A DNA stretch of 64,000 bases from Candidatus Thiodiazotropha endolucinida (GTDB lineage: Bacteria > Pseudomonadota > Gammaproteobacteria > Chromatiales > Chromatiaceae), in contig NZ_MARB01000024.1 of the NCBI RefSeq assembly GCF_001715975.1, positions 1 to 64,000 of the forward strand, given 5' to 3'. The notes under the pieces are model-generated. The model was not told the origin of the DNA. It was given only the letters and a program-made list of their open reading frames with translations, and ran no database searches. A program made the translations under genes and the position numbers. Below, piece by piece: positions 44,881 to 53,830 of this stretch. Positions within the stretch are counted from its first letter, which is position 1; each line of letters opens with the position of its first letter.

Positions 44881-45965
44881 TTGTCGGCCTCCCGTAACTC
44901 TCTGCCAAGGTATTCGTTGGTATCGGGATCGCTGAATCGATTTACTTCTTCATTCGCTATCGCTTCACCCCGTTTTTCCATCTGTGTCGCCCACAGATCG
45001 TGATGCTCCTTGGCCCAGTTAAGATCGCAGTAACCGGTCGTCATACCGTCGATGGCGCCCTCCATGCCGATGCTGCCGATATAGATGTGGCCGAGGATCA
45101 CACCGATCATGAGGATCGCGCCGATGGCATGACCCACATGGGCCAGCTCCATCCACTCCCGACTCTGACCGAAAACGGGAAATATCAATACCAGTCCGGA
45201 GACGACGATCACCGAGCCCACGAGCACCAGCATCCAGAACATGCTCTTCTCGCCCATGTTGAAGAAGTTGGACGGAACATGCTTCTTACCGATGATGCCT
45301 CCACCCCGTAACAGCCAGCTCATATCCCCCTTCTGGTAGATATTGCGCCGGACGAATTTCACAAACACCAGGATCAGCGCAACCATAAACAGCGGCCCCA
45401 TCAGGTTGTGACCCTCCTTACTGGCCGATGCAATGATGGAAAAGATTTCCTTGCCGAAGATGGGTATCAAAAGCGGGCGGCCGAATAATATGATCAGGCC
45501 GGTGATGGCGAGAAACAGGAAAATCGATGCCATGAACCAGTGGATCAATCGTTCATAGCTGGTGTAACGGGGCAGCTTCCTGTCCGATTCACCGCCGACG
45601 ATTTTCACCTTGCCGCGTACCATGTAGAAAACCGCCAGGCCGACAAGGATACCCAGCAGCAGGAAACCGCCGATGGGAATCAACTGCTGCATGCGGAATT
45701 TACGCCACTTATCGCCATTCGCATTGATCAGCACACCCGAATCCACTCCCTTCACCTGGGTGGTACCTGATATGGGCATATCCCGCTGACGCACATCCCG
45801 CCACAATTCCGCGGCAGGATTGAGCACCATTGTCGATGGCATGCCTTTCGGCTGCTTGGTATCAGCGACAGTTTCCAACGGCAGGAGAAGCAACCATAGC
45901 AGCCACAGTAAAACCCCTGTTTTGAGGCCAAGACCGGCCTGAGAAAGGTTGCTTACCCTGTACAT
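44877..45965 (-). CDS. fdhC: formate dehydrogenase gamma subunit (cytochrome b)
   Basis: 362 residues. After a signal-like hydrophobic start and a periplasmic region of about 75 residues, four or five membrane helices follow. Heme-ligand histidines lie in YERLIHWFMASIFLFLAITG, KEGHNLMGPLF and HVGHAIGAILMIGVILGHIY, as in FDH-gamma (FdoI/FdnI). It anchors the formate dehydrogenase and passes electrons to quinone. The longer N-terminal region is typical of the gammaproteobacterial periplasmic FDH type. Order here is fdhA-fdhB-fdhC. Confidence 0.9.
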   Translation of the reverse strand: MYRVSNLSQAGLGLKTGVLLWLLWLLLLPLETVADTKQPKGMPSTMVLNPAAELWRDVRQRDMPISGTTQVKGVDSGVLINANGDKWRKFRMQQLIPIGGFLLLGILVGLAVFYMVRGKVKIVGGESDRKLPRYTSYERLIHWFMASIFLFLAITGLIILFGRPLLIPIFGKEIFSIIASASKEGHNLMGPLFMVALILVFVKFVRRNIYQKGDMSWLLRGGGIIGKKHVPSNFFNMGEKSMFWMLVLVGSVIVVSGLVLIFPVFGQSREWMELAHVGHAIGAILMIGVILGHIYIGSIGMEGAIDGMTTGYCDLNWAKEHHDLWATQMEKRGEAIANEEVNRFSDPDTNEYLGRELREADK

Positions 45966-45994
45966 GGAACCTCAGCTCTCCCTTTAGCCCGCAA

Positions 45995-46624
45995 TCACTC
46001 TTTAGCACTGCTCTTGCTGGCGGCACTGTAAGGTGCGCGGAACGAGGCATCGCGATAGGAGACACCCCGCGCCATCACACTCGCACTGCGATTGATGATG
46101 CGCTTGCGATAGATCTCGGAGATGGTATCCGAATCTCCCGCCAGCAACGCTTTGGTGGAGCACATCTCCGCACACAGCGGCAGCTTGCCTTCGGCCAGTC
46201 GGTTGGAACCGTACTTGCGATGCTCTTCGGAGCTGTTGTCGGCCTCCGGTCCGCCGGCGCAGAAGGTACATTTATCCATCTTGCCTCGCGTGGCGAAGGC
46301 GCCATCCTCGGGAAACTGCGGTGCGCCGAAGGGACAGGCATAGAAACAGTAACCGCAACCGATACAGATATCCTTGTCATGCAGTACAACACCGTCCTGG
46401 GTGGTATAGAAACAGTCCACCGGACAGACCGTGGCGCAAGGCGCATCCGAACAGTGCATGCAAGCCACCGAGAGGGAGCGTTCACCCTCGTCGCCGTCAT
46501 TGATGGTCACCACCCTGCGGCGGTTCACGCCCCATGGAACCTCGTTCTCGTTTTTACAGGCGGTTACGCATGCATTGCACTCGATGCAACGTTCCGGATC
46601 ACAATAAAATTTCATTCGTGCCAT
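45995..46624 (-). CDS. fdhB: formate dehydrogenase beta Fe-S subunit
   Basis: 209 residues with four ferredoxin-type clusters: CIECNACVTAC, CMHCSDAPCATVCP, CIGCGYCFYACP and the CTFC..CAEMC pair. It carries electrons from the catalytic subunit to the cytochrome. Length fits the short FDH beta subunit that lacks the C-terminal membrane helix of FdoH. AGAGGA precedes the ATG at 46624. Confidence 0.92.
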   Translation of the reverse strand: MARMKFYCDPERCIECNACVTACKNENEVPWGVNRRRVVTINDGDEGERSLSVACMHCSDAPCATVCPVDCFYTTQDGVVLHDKDICIGCGYCFYACPFGAPQFPEDGAFATRGKMDKCTFCAGGPEADNSSEEHRKYGSNRLAEGKLPLCAEMCSTKALLAGDSDTISEIYRKRIINRSASVMARGVSYRDASFRAPYSAASKSSAKE

Positions 46625-46650
46625 GTTAGTGTCCTCTGTTTAAAACCCGG

Positions 46651-49584
46651 TTATGCCTTGCTGATGCGACAGAGACTGCATTTTGTCTCCTGCATCTGCG
46701 TGACCGAGTCATAGCCATAGGTCATGGCCGTATTACAGGCTTCGCCCAGAACGTATGGATCCGCGCCCTCGGGATATTTACTGCGCAGATCCTTACCCAG
46801 AAAGTGGCCGCCGAAGTGGAACGGCATAAAGGCCACACCAGCCGCCACCCGCCGTGTCACCAGCGCCTTGACTTTGATGCGGGCACCCTCGGCGCCCTCG
46901 ACCCAGACATCTTCGCCATCCCTGACGCCGGCATTGTTGGCATCGCGCGGATGCATCTCGATAAACATATCCTGCTGCAGCTCCGCCAACCAGGGATTGG
47001 AGCGGGACTCATCGCCACCGCCTTCATACTCGACCAGACGACCTGAGGTGAGAATGATGGGGAAATCCTTGGAGTAGTCCTTGGCCTGAATCGAGCCATA
47101 GCGGGTCGGCAGGCGATAGAAGGATTTGCGATCTTCGTAGGTGGGATACTTCTCCACCAGATCACGCCGGTTGGTATAAAGGGGCTCACGATGGACCGGT
47201 ACCGGATCGGGGAAGGTCCAGACCACAGCCCTGGCCTTGGCATTGCCGAAGGGCGCGCAGCCATGCTTGATGGCGACACGCTGGATGCCGCCGGAACGGT
47301 CTGTCTTCCAGTTCTTGCCCTCGGCCAGTTTTTTCTCCTCCGGGGTCAAGTCATTCCACCAACCCAGTTTTTTCTCCTCCGGGGTCAAGTCATTCCACCA
47401 ACCCAGTTTTTTCAACAGCTCGGCGGTGAACTCAGGATGACCGTTCTTGATCTCGTTGCCGACCGGATAGGATCCCTCTGCCAACAGATTTTCACCATTG
47501 CGCTCGACGCCGAAACGGGCACGGAAGTTGAGGCCGCCCTTGGCCACCGGCTTGCTGGTGTCGTAGAGATTCGGTGTGCCGGGGTGGCCCATCTCCGCGG
47601 TACCCCAGCAGGGCCAGGGCAGACCGTAGTATTCACCGTCGCAGGGACCGCCCTCCGCCAACAAGCTGGTGTAGTCGAAGGTTCCCCAGTTCTGTTGCTG
47701 CTTTTTCATGCGCTCCGGATTCTGACCGGTATAACCGATAGTCCACATGCCCTTGTTGAATTCGCGGGTGATGTCCTCGATCAAGGGTTCGTCGTTCTCG
47801 ACCTTGATTTGCTTGAACAACTCGTCAGCGAAACCAAGCTTGCTCGCCAGGCGATACATGATGGTGTGGTCCGGCAGGGATTCGAATATCGGCTCAATGA
47901 CCTTGTCCCGCCACTGCAGTGAGCGGTTGGATGCGGTCACCGAACCATAGGTCTCGAATTGAGTGGCGGCGGGCAGCAGATAGACACCATCGGTCCTGTC
48001 ATGCATGACCGCCGAGACGGTCGGATAGGGATCGATGATCACCATCATATCCAGCTTCTCCATGGCCTTCTTCATCTCCTGGCCACGGGTCTGGCTGTTG
48101 GGTGCATGTCCCCATAACACCATCACCCGCACATTGTCCTTTTGCGCAATATTCGCCTTCTCTTCCAGCACGCCGTCTATCCAGCGTGATACAGGAATAC
48201 CTTTGGTGTTCATCACCATTGCATCCTTGCCCTTGGATTGCTCGTAGCTGGCCTGTTCGAAACGGCCGGCGAGCCAGTCGTAATCCACATCCCAGACCTT
48301 GGACCAATGTCCCCAGGCCCCCTTAGACAGACCGTAATAGCCCGGCAGTGTGTGGGAAAGAACACCGAAGTCGGTGGCGCCCTGCACGTTGTCGTGGCCA
48401 CGGAAGATGTTGGTCCCGCCACCTGCGGTGCCCATGTTGCCCAGGGCCAATTGGAAGACGCAGTAGGCCCGGGTGTTGTTGTTGCCGATGGTATGCTGGG
48501 TGCCCCCCATGCACCATATGAAAGTGCCGGGGCGATTGTCCGCCATCGTCTTGGCGGCTGCGTAGACCTGGTTCTCAGGTACACCGGAGACACGCTCCAC
48601 CTCTTCAGGCGTCCATTTGGCGATCTCCTTCTTCACCTCCTCCAGACCGTAAACCCGTTGACGGATGAACTCCTTGTCCTCCCAGCCGTTTTTGAAGATA
48701 TGCCAGAGCATGCCCCAGACAACGGGTACATCCGTACCGGGACGAAGCCGCAGGTATTGGTTGGCATGGGCTGCCGTACGGGTAAATCGAGGATCGATAA
48801 CGATCAACTGGGCATTGTTCTGCTCCTTGGCCTTGAACACATGCTGCAGCGAGACAGGATGGGCCTCCGCCGGATTGCCGCCGATGATCAGAATCGACTT
48901 GGAGTTATGGATGTCATTATAGGAGTTCGTCATGGCACCGTAGCCCCAGGTGTTGGCGACACCGGCTACTGTGGTGGAGTGACAGATACGGGCCTGGTGG
49001 TCCACATTGTTGGTGCCCCAGAATGCGGCGAACTTGCGGAACAGGTAGGCCTGTTCGTTGTTGTGCTTGGCCGATCCCAGCCAATAGACCGAATCGGGGC
49101 TCGACTGCTCGCGCACCTCGAGCATCTTGTCGCCGATCTCGTTGATCGCCTGCTCCCAGGAGATGCGCTTCCATTTGCCATCCACCAGCTTGGTGGGATA
49201 TTTCAGCCGTCTTTCGCCATGCCCGTGTTCACGCACCGAGGCGCCCTTGGCGCAATGGGCGCCCAGATTGAAGGGATGATCGAAGGCGGGCTCCTGACCG
49301 GTCCAGACGCCGTTCTGGACCTCGGCGATGATGCCGCAACCGACCGAACAGTGGGTACAGATGGTCTTGATCTGCTCCGCCTGACCCTTTTCGGCTGTTG
49401 CCGCTTCGGCCTTTTTCATCATGCCCGGGGCAAATCCGGTGGCCAATGCGGCACCGCCTGCCATCAGGCTTGAGTTACGCAGAAAGTCGCGACGGCTCAT
49501 GGTCTGACCGGCGGATGATCTTTCGGGTATAACCGACGCTTTACTGCTGTCGTTCACCAGATCGGAGGTTTTATGCAGTTTCAT
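46651..49584 (-). CDS. fdhA: formate dehydrogenase catalytic alpha subunit (Mo/W-bisPGD)
   Basis: 977 residues. A Tat leader with SRRDFLRN near residue 30 shows periplasmic export. A 4Fe-4S motif (CTHCSVGC..CAKG) follows at about 74-110. The metal ligand is Cys201 in QARICHSTT, followed by the catalytic His202, so this is a cysteine, not selenocysteine, enzyme. Molybdopterin domains and the C-terminal dinucleotide-binding domain are present to the end. A 39-bp perfect tandem duplication inserts thirteen residues (KKLGWWNDLTPEE repeated) around residue 735-760; effect unknown. GAGGA lies before the ATG at 49584. Confidence 0.93.
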   Translation of the reverse strand: MKLHKTSDLVNDSSKASVIPERSSAGQTMSRRDFLRNSSLMAGGAALATGFAPGMMKKAEAATAEKGQAEQIKTICTHCSVGCGIIAEVQNGVWTGQEPAFDHPFNLGAHCAKGASVREHGHGERRLKYPTKLVDGKWKRISWEQAINEIGDKMLEVREQSSPDSVYWLGSAKHNNEQAYLFRKFAAFWGTNNVDHQARICHSTTVAGVANTWGYGAMTNSYNDIHNSKSILIIGGNPAEAHPVSLQHVFKAKEQNNAQLIVIDPRFTRTAAHANQYLRLRPGTDVPVVWGMLWHIFKNGWEDKEFIRQRVYGLEEVKKEIAKWTPEEVERVSGVPENQVYAAAKTMADNRPGTFIWCMGGTQHTIGNNNTRAYCVFQLALGNMGTAGGGTNIFRGHDNVQGATDFGVLSHTLPGYYGLSKGAWGHWSKVWDVDYDWLAGRFEQASYEQSKGKDAMVMNTKGIPVSRWIDGVLEEKANIAQKDNVRVMVLWGHAPNSQTRGQEMKKAMEKLDMMVIIDPYPTVSAVMHDRTDGVYLLPAATQFETYGSVTASNRSLQWRDKVIEPIFESLPDHTIMYRLASKLGFADELFKQIKVENDEPLIEDITREFNKGMWTIGYTGQNPERMKKQQQNWGTFDYTSLLAEGGPCDGEYYGLPWPCWGTAEMGHPGTPNLYDTSKPVAKGGLNFRARFGVERNGENLLAEGSYPVGNEIKNGHPEFTAELLKKLGWWNDLTPEEKKLGWWNDLTPEEKKLAEGKNWKTDRSGGIQRVAIKHGCAPFGNAKARAVVWTFPDPVPVHREPLYTNRRDLVEKYPTYEDRKSFYRLPTRYGSIQAKDYSKDFPIILTSGRLVEYEGGGDESRSNPWLAELQQDMFIEMHPRDANNAGVRDGEDVWVEGAEGARIKVKALVTRRVAAGVAFMPFHFGGHFLGKDLRSKYPEGADPYVLGEACNTAMTYGYDSVTQMQETKCSLCRISKA
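47325..47402. repeat. 39-bp in-frame tandem duplication in fdhA
   Basis: Two perfect copies (47325-47363, 47364-47402) starting CCAGTTTTTTCTCCTCCGGG on the plus strand, plus 11 bases of a third. Adds thirteen residues. Confidence 0.92.
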
Positions 49585-49603
49585 TCAGGTATCCTCGAAA
49601 AAC

Positions 49604-49816
49604 TCAACTCACGGTGGACTTGTAATAGGCCGCGATATGGGGTGTCAGGCGATAGCCCTTCTTTGTCTTGGCCGACTCGCTTGAAGCTTCATCCATGGAG
49701 GCTGTTGTCAGACCGGGCAGGCTAGCGGCGACGGCGACGCCGACACCGGCACTCGCTGTGCCGCGCAGAAACGCCCTGCGTTTCGGATCCGGTTTCTGCT
49801 TAAGCTGTTTTTTCAT
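49604..49816 (-). CDS. small Tat-exported FDH-region protein (FdhX)
   Basis: 70 residues with a twin-arginine leader (PKRRAFLRGTASAGVGVAVA) and a short C-terminus ending YRLTPHIAAYYKSTVS. This small protein family is found next to fdhA in many periplasmic FDH loci and is thought to be exported with the complex. Position directly upstream of fdhA supports it. Confidence 0.85.
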   Translation of the reverse strand: MKKQLKQKPDPKRRAFLRGTASAGVGVAVAASLPGLTTASMDEASSESAKTKKGYRLTPHIAAYYKSTVS

Positions 49817-49884
49817 GAAATCATCCTCCGCTCGGATTCACCGTTCAGTCATGGAATATTCGGTCTGGCCACACACATAAAGCC

Positions 49885-50499
49885 CTACACGGGCATGCTC
49901 AGGTAACGCTTCTCCATCGCGGCGAATGAGGCGCCGAAGCGCCCCACCGCGCGATAGAAAACTGCAGCTTTCGCCTCACTTAAATCAGCGAAAAAATGCT
50001 CCAGCCAACCAGCCATATGTGATTCGAAGAAGTGTGATTGCTGATGGAAACCGATACCTTCGCCGATCATCATTGCCATCACTTCGCACAGTGCGGCAAC
50101 ATGATCCTCCGGTTCAGTGACACCGTCCTGGCGTTGAAATCCCAACATCGCCAGATCGTCCCGCAGCCTGCCCAGGGGCTTCTCCATCAGGAACCCCGTG
50201 AGATACCAGGAGCCATAGGGCACCAACTCACCGCGACCCATGCCGATGAACAGATCGTGAAACTCCAGCTCCACCGCGTGCGGCCGCGAATCCGATGCGG
50301 ATAGACCCAACATGGACATCGCCAACGCCAACTCGTCCCTGGTCGGTTCCACGGTCGCAAAACCGCTGACCTTTTCGAGCATCAGTTGATCCGGGGATTT
50401 CCGCAACAGTTGAGCCAACATGCCGTAGGCGCCGATTCGATAGTGCTGTTCCCGATCCAGATCGACAGCAGGCACGGTGTCAGCCACCGAACCGGGCAA
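49885..50499 (-). CDS. TorD/DmsD-like redox chaperone (5' end disturbed)
   Basis: 204 residues in the listed frame, starting at a TTG at 50499. TorD-family features: YRIGAYGMLAQLL near residue 20, VELEFHDLFIGMGRGELVPY near 70, and the helical C-terminus. Such chaperones guard the Tat-exported catalytic subunit during cofactor insertion. A strong ribosome site and ATG at 50552 (MTEMSQAS) open a different frame, and the TorD frame runs back through sensible sequence (SLQADNECAENPLPG) to that point, so a one-base change near 50535 probably shifted the natural start. Confidence 0.75.
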   Translation of the reverse strand: MPGSVADTVPAVDLDREQHYRIGAYGMLAQLLRKSPDQLMLEKVSGFATVEPTRDELALAMSMLGLSASDSRPHAVELEFHDLFIGMGRGELVPYGSWYLTGFLMEKPLGRLRDDLAMLGFQRQDGVTEPEDHVAALCEVMAMMIGEGIGFHQQSHFFESHMAGWLEHFFADLSEAKAAVFYRAVGRFGASFAAMEKRYLSMPV

Positions 50500-50703
50500 C
50501 GGGTTTTCCGCGCACTCATTGTCAGCCTGGAGGCTTGGCTCATTTCGGTCATCACACTCTCCTCAGACAAATACTGTTTGCAAGCACCGGACCAGCTCTC
50601 ATGGGAAAGAAATGACAAATTGGACTGAAATCGACCAAGTCCTCACTCCCCCCGGATCCAATCGCAGAATCGGCATCTCCCAATGGTTGGTCAAAATGGG
50701 GCT

Positions 50704-52332
50704 CTATTGTCGCAGCCGCCCATCCAGATCCCCGCCCATGGCTTCCGCGTCCTGCACAATATCCACCACCCGGCAGCTATCGCACAGGGTAAGCCGCTTG
50801 AGCGCCCTTTCGCTCTGAAACATATAGTGATCTTTAAGTCTGCTTCGCATCTTTTCGATCACCGAGCGGGTTGCGAAGGGTTTACCGCAGGCGGTACAGC
50901 GAAAGGGCTCCTCCTCCCGCAGGGTACGGGTCTGATTACGACGCTCCGCATCGAACAGCAAGCGCGGCGTGATCCAGATTGCGTCCTCGGGACAGGTGCG
51001 GGTACAGAGTCCGCACTGTAGACAGTTGGCCTCGATGAAACGAAGCTGTGGCATACCCTCGCTGCCACTCTGCAATGCCTTGCCCGGACAGGCGCCGACA
51101 CAGGAGAGGCAGAGGGTACAGGCCTTTTCCTCCACATAGACGGTCCCAAAGGGAGCGCCCGCGGGAAGGCTGGCCATCGGTTTGGGCCGCTCGGCCTGAT
51201 CGTAAAGGTGGTCGATGGCAAGATAGATCGATTGCCGCTTGCTGCCGATCCCGGAAAATCCCGCCAGCGGGATCTCAGGCATACCCTCACTGCTATCCCG
51301 CAGCAGTTCAGCATGTGCAATCAGCCGGATCGATGATTGGGGATACCCCATCGCACGCAGAATCTCCTCCGCGACGGCGAACTGTTCCTGCATCGCACGC
51401 TTCACGGCCGACGGCATACCGCCGTCATCCGCCAACAACACCTGCCTGGCGCCATAAGCCAGTACCGTCAACCAGACATCCATGCCGATGCTGGCCAACT
51501 CCTCCACCATGACCGGCAGATAGTGGGCGGGCATCTCGTTCGGCAACGGTTGATCCGAAGCGGCATGAAACACCACCACCGGAGAACTCCCTCCTTGCTC
51601 ACGATAGGTATGCAACAACTGACGCAGCCGTTGCAAAGTGTCCCTGACCGATGGATAGAGATAGCGCATCGCCCCACTGGGACAGACACTGGCGCAGACG
51701 CCGCCTCCCTGGCAGAGATAGCTGTTCACTTCAACAGTCTCAGCCAGGCTGGTGATCGCATCGGCGGGACAGGCATCGATGCAACGGGTGCAGGCATGCT
51801 TACCCGAACGGCCATGGGCACAGATCGCCGGATCGTAGTCGAAATAGCGGGGTTTCTCGAAATTACCGGTCATCTGAGCCATTTCATCGAGTACCGGTGA
51901 GAGCTGATCCTCTTCGATACTCGAGTGGTAGTAACCGGGAGGATTCATCTCCCGATCCATCAAAGGCACGTGCGAGAGATCCAGGATCAGATCCACCGCA
52001 AGGATCTCCGCATTGGCGCGGCCGGCTTCGCCGAGATGTATCTTGAAAGCCCCGAGATACCCCTCTATGCGAAGGTCACGTCCACCCACAGGTACAACCG
52101 GAGCGCCCGGCTCTTCCGCACCCCGGGTCAAGACCACGATCGGACTGAGCTTATCGTTCAGCCGCGGCGCGATCTCCAGCGCCGTCTGATCCCCAATTAC
52201 CGCCACCCGGCCACGGGATTGATAGTTGACCAGACTGGTCGCCTCCACGCCGGTTTCCCGCATCGCCTGCAACGCCAGATCCCGCGCCCGGCGGTTGACC
52301 ATTGACACGGCCGTGGCGTTCGATTCACTCAT
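50704..52332 (-). CDS. FDH-associated polyferredoxin
   Basis: 542 residues with several ferredoxin motifs: CTRCIDACPADAI and CQGGGVCASVCP near 185-225, CTLCLSCVGACPGKAL and CLQCGLCTRTCPEDAI near 420-460, and a CxxC near the end (FRCTACGKPF). It lies between DUF3306 and the chaperone gene, as in other periplasmic FDH loci, and may deliver electrons or sulfur during maturation. Start overlaps DUF3306 by four bases. Confidence 0.85.
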   Translation of the reverse strand: MSESNATAVSMVNRRARDLALQAMRETGVEATSLVNYQSRGRVAVIGDQTALEIAPRLNDKLSPIVVLTRGAEEPGAPVVPVGGRDLRIEGYLGAFKIHLGEAGRANAEILAVDLILDLSHVPLMDREMNPPGYYHSSIEEDQLSPVLDEMAQMTGNFEKPRYFDYDPAICAHGRSGKHACTRCIDACPADAITSLAETVEVNSYLCQGGGVCASVCPSGAMRYLYPSVRDTLQRLRQLLHTYREQGGSSPVVVFHAASDQPLPNEMPAHYLPVMVEELASIGMDVWLTVLAYGARQVLLADDGGMPSAVKRAMQEQFAVAEEILRAMGYPQSSIRLIAHAELLRDSSEGMPEIPLAGFSGIGSKRQSIYLAIDHLYDQAERPKPMASLPAGAPFGTVYVEEKACTLCLSCVGACPGKALQSGSEGMPQLRFIEANCLQCGLCTRTCPEDAIWITPRLLFDAERRNQTRTLREEEPFRCTACGKPFATRSVIEKMRSRLKDHYMFQSERALKRLTLCDSCRVVDIVQDAEAMGGDLDGRLRQ

Positions 52333-52838
52333 GTTTCCGCCTCGTTGGTTGGATCTTCGTTTTGCCCGGTCTGAGCTGTCGCCGACCCATCACTCGCCTC
52401 ATCCTCTGATGCGTCACTCTCCAGTGCATCGCGCTCGGCCGACTCATCCGCTTCTACTTGCTGTTTATGTGCCTCCTGCTCCAGCCGGTGACGCAGATCC
52501 GCTGTCATCAGATCCCCGAGTTTTTCAAAACTCGTGAAATCCTCTGCGTAATCATCCAAGCCGTCGCAGACGTTGAATGCCGCACTGTGGAAGAGCTTTC
52601 GCAATGCGACTTGGCGCAGCTGATCGGATACCCGGGGGGAGAGGAAACCGCTGTAGTCGGAGTTTTCATCCAGGCTCTCCAACGTAGGCATATCCTCGTC
52701 GCCAGGCTGTTGTTGCTCTTCGTCGGATTCGTCCCGCTCCGCCAGGGGCTGCCGGGAAGCCTGTTTCTTTTCAGACCAGCGACGATAGAAGCCGGCGTCT
52801 GGCTGAACGGTTGTTTCCGGGGAATCCTCAGGCTTCAT
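52329..52838 (-). CDS. DUF3306 protein
   Basis: 169 residues from the ATG at 52838 (MKPEDSPETTVQPDAGFYRR). The family motif FYRRWSEKKQASRQ begins the conserved part; the C-terminal third is acidic (ESDASEDEASDG) and likely disordered. DUF3306 genes occur in FDH maturation clusters; function unknown. Overlaps DUF3305 by 11 bases and the polyferredoxin gene by four. Confidence 0.82.
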   Translation of the reverse strand: MKPEDSPETTVQPDAGFYRRWSEKKQASRQPLAERDESDEEQQQPGDEDMPTLESLDENSDYSGFLSPRVSDQLRQVALRKLFHSAAFNVCDGLDDYAEDFTSFEKLGDLMTADLRHRLEQEAHKQQVEADESAERDALESDASEDEASDGSATAQTGQNEDPTNEAET

Positions 52839-53358
52839 GATCGCCGGGCCCGCGGGCTGCAGATTTCCAGTCGGCACGCTTGCGCTTGGTCCTTTTCTGC
52901 GGCGCGTAGTGGTCCAGCACGAAGGCCTCTGTCCAACGATACAACTCGGCAGGTACCGGTACGGTGTAGACGGTATCGTCGCCCTCTAGATAGGCATGGG
53001 CCTCGTCATAACTGAGGCTGACAAGAAAAGGGTTCGGCTTGCCCTGGTCGTCCAAATTCGCCACCACATAACAGTGGGGTTGAGATGAGAGCAGATTGTA
53101 GTAGTAGCTTTCACACTCATCCTCATGCAGGCGCAGGGTGAATCCCGGATAGAGATAGTGACTGACCGGCCCCTCCTGGTGGATCAGGCTCGGCCCGGCC
53201 CTATCGAGCCTCTCCTCTTCCAGGGTGGCAACAACGCCAACGGCCTCCCAGCGGTCTTCCAACCATCGGGAATCACTGGGTGACTGCTGGATGATCACAG
53301 AAACATTAAATTGTGAAGGGTTATGGTCCCTTCTATGGTCGCTATTCGTTGCCGTCAT
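52828..53358 (-). CDS. DUF3305 protein
   Basis: 176 residues from the ATG at 53358 (MTATNSDHRRDHNPSQFNVS); the frame opens further upstream without family character. The conserved part runs NVSVIIQQSPSDSRWLEDRW to VPVPAELYRWTEAFVLDHYA. First gene of the leftward FDH operon, followed by DUF3306. Function unknown; the pair is FDH-linked across proteobacteria. Confidence 0.82.
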   Translation of the reverse strand: MTATNSDHRRDHNPSQFNVSVIIQQSPSDSRWLEDRWEAVGVVATLEEERLDRAGPSLIHQEGPVSHYLYPGFTLRLHEDECESYYYNLLSSQPHCYVVANLDDQGKPNPFLVSLSYDEAHAYLEGDDTVYTVPVPAELYRWTEAFVLDHYAPQKRTKRKRADWKSAARGPGDHEA

Positions 53359-53830
53359 GGTTTGATATCCGGTGCTTATCCAAATCATGCGTCGCAAGTT
53401 GCATACCAAACGATCATCAGGGCAGTAAAATTCAGAAGAGAGTCGCAATGGGAAAAAAATCCGTAAAACGGATCAGCGGAAAAACAGGGCAAAATGTCCC
53501 GTTTAGAATCACTGAAGTGGGACATTTCTTACCATATTGCTACACCGATGTGGCATCACGACAGGTGTAACGGGGGCGTAACCCTATCCGCCTTACCCAG
53601 CCATGGGATGAATGCGAGCAGACTGATCCTCCCTTGTCATTGCACCGCAGATGCAGCGCCGCTTGCCGCCAGCCCCCACCAGACAAGGGATTAGCGTCAA
53701 TATGGCGATCCTTGAGCGGTAACCGTTGAGTGAAACCTGAACTATTCCCGGTCTTTAACAAGCTCATGATCGGTTTCATCGGGTACGGTAATTGCTCATA
53801 AGACAGGAGATCCAACCCGAGAGGCCGAGT
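53359..53830. promoter_or_regulatory. divergent FDH control region with dyads
   Basis: This gap separates the leftward FDH operon and moaA. It contains a perfect dyad AAATGTCCC - 18 bases - GGGACATTT at 53492-53527 and a second one, ATCCGT-AAA-ACGGAT, at 53459-53473. The downstream HTH-substrate-binding regulator could use one of them. A 41-codon frame from the ATG at 53447 overlaps both dyads and is not convincing. Confidence 0.5.

Noticed and set aside
48238-49473. 411-codon plus-strand ORF
   Set aside because: Antisense to fdhA, which has a complete metal site and Tat leader.
53447-53570. 41-codon ORF MGKKSVKRIS...
   Set aside because: It is built on two inverted repeats in a control region, and has no support as a gene.
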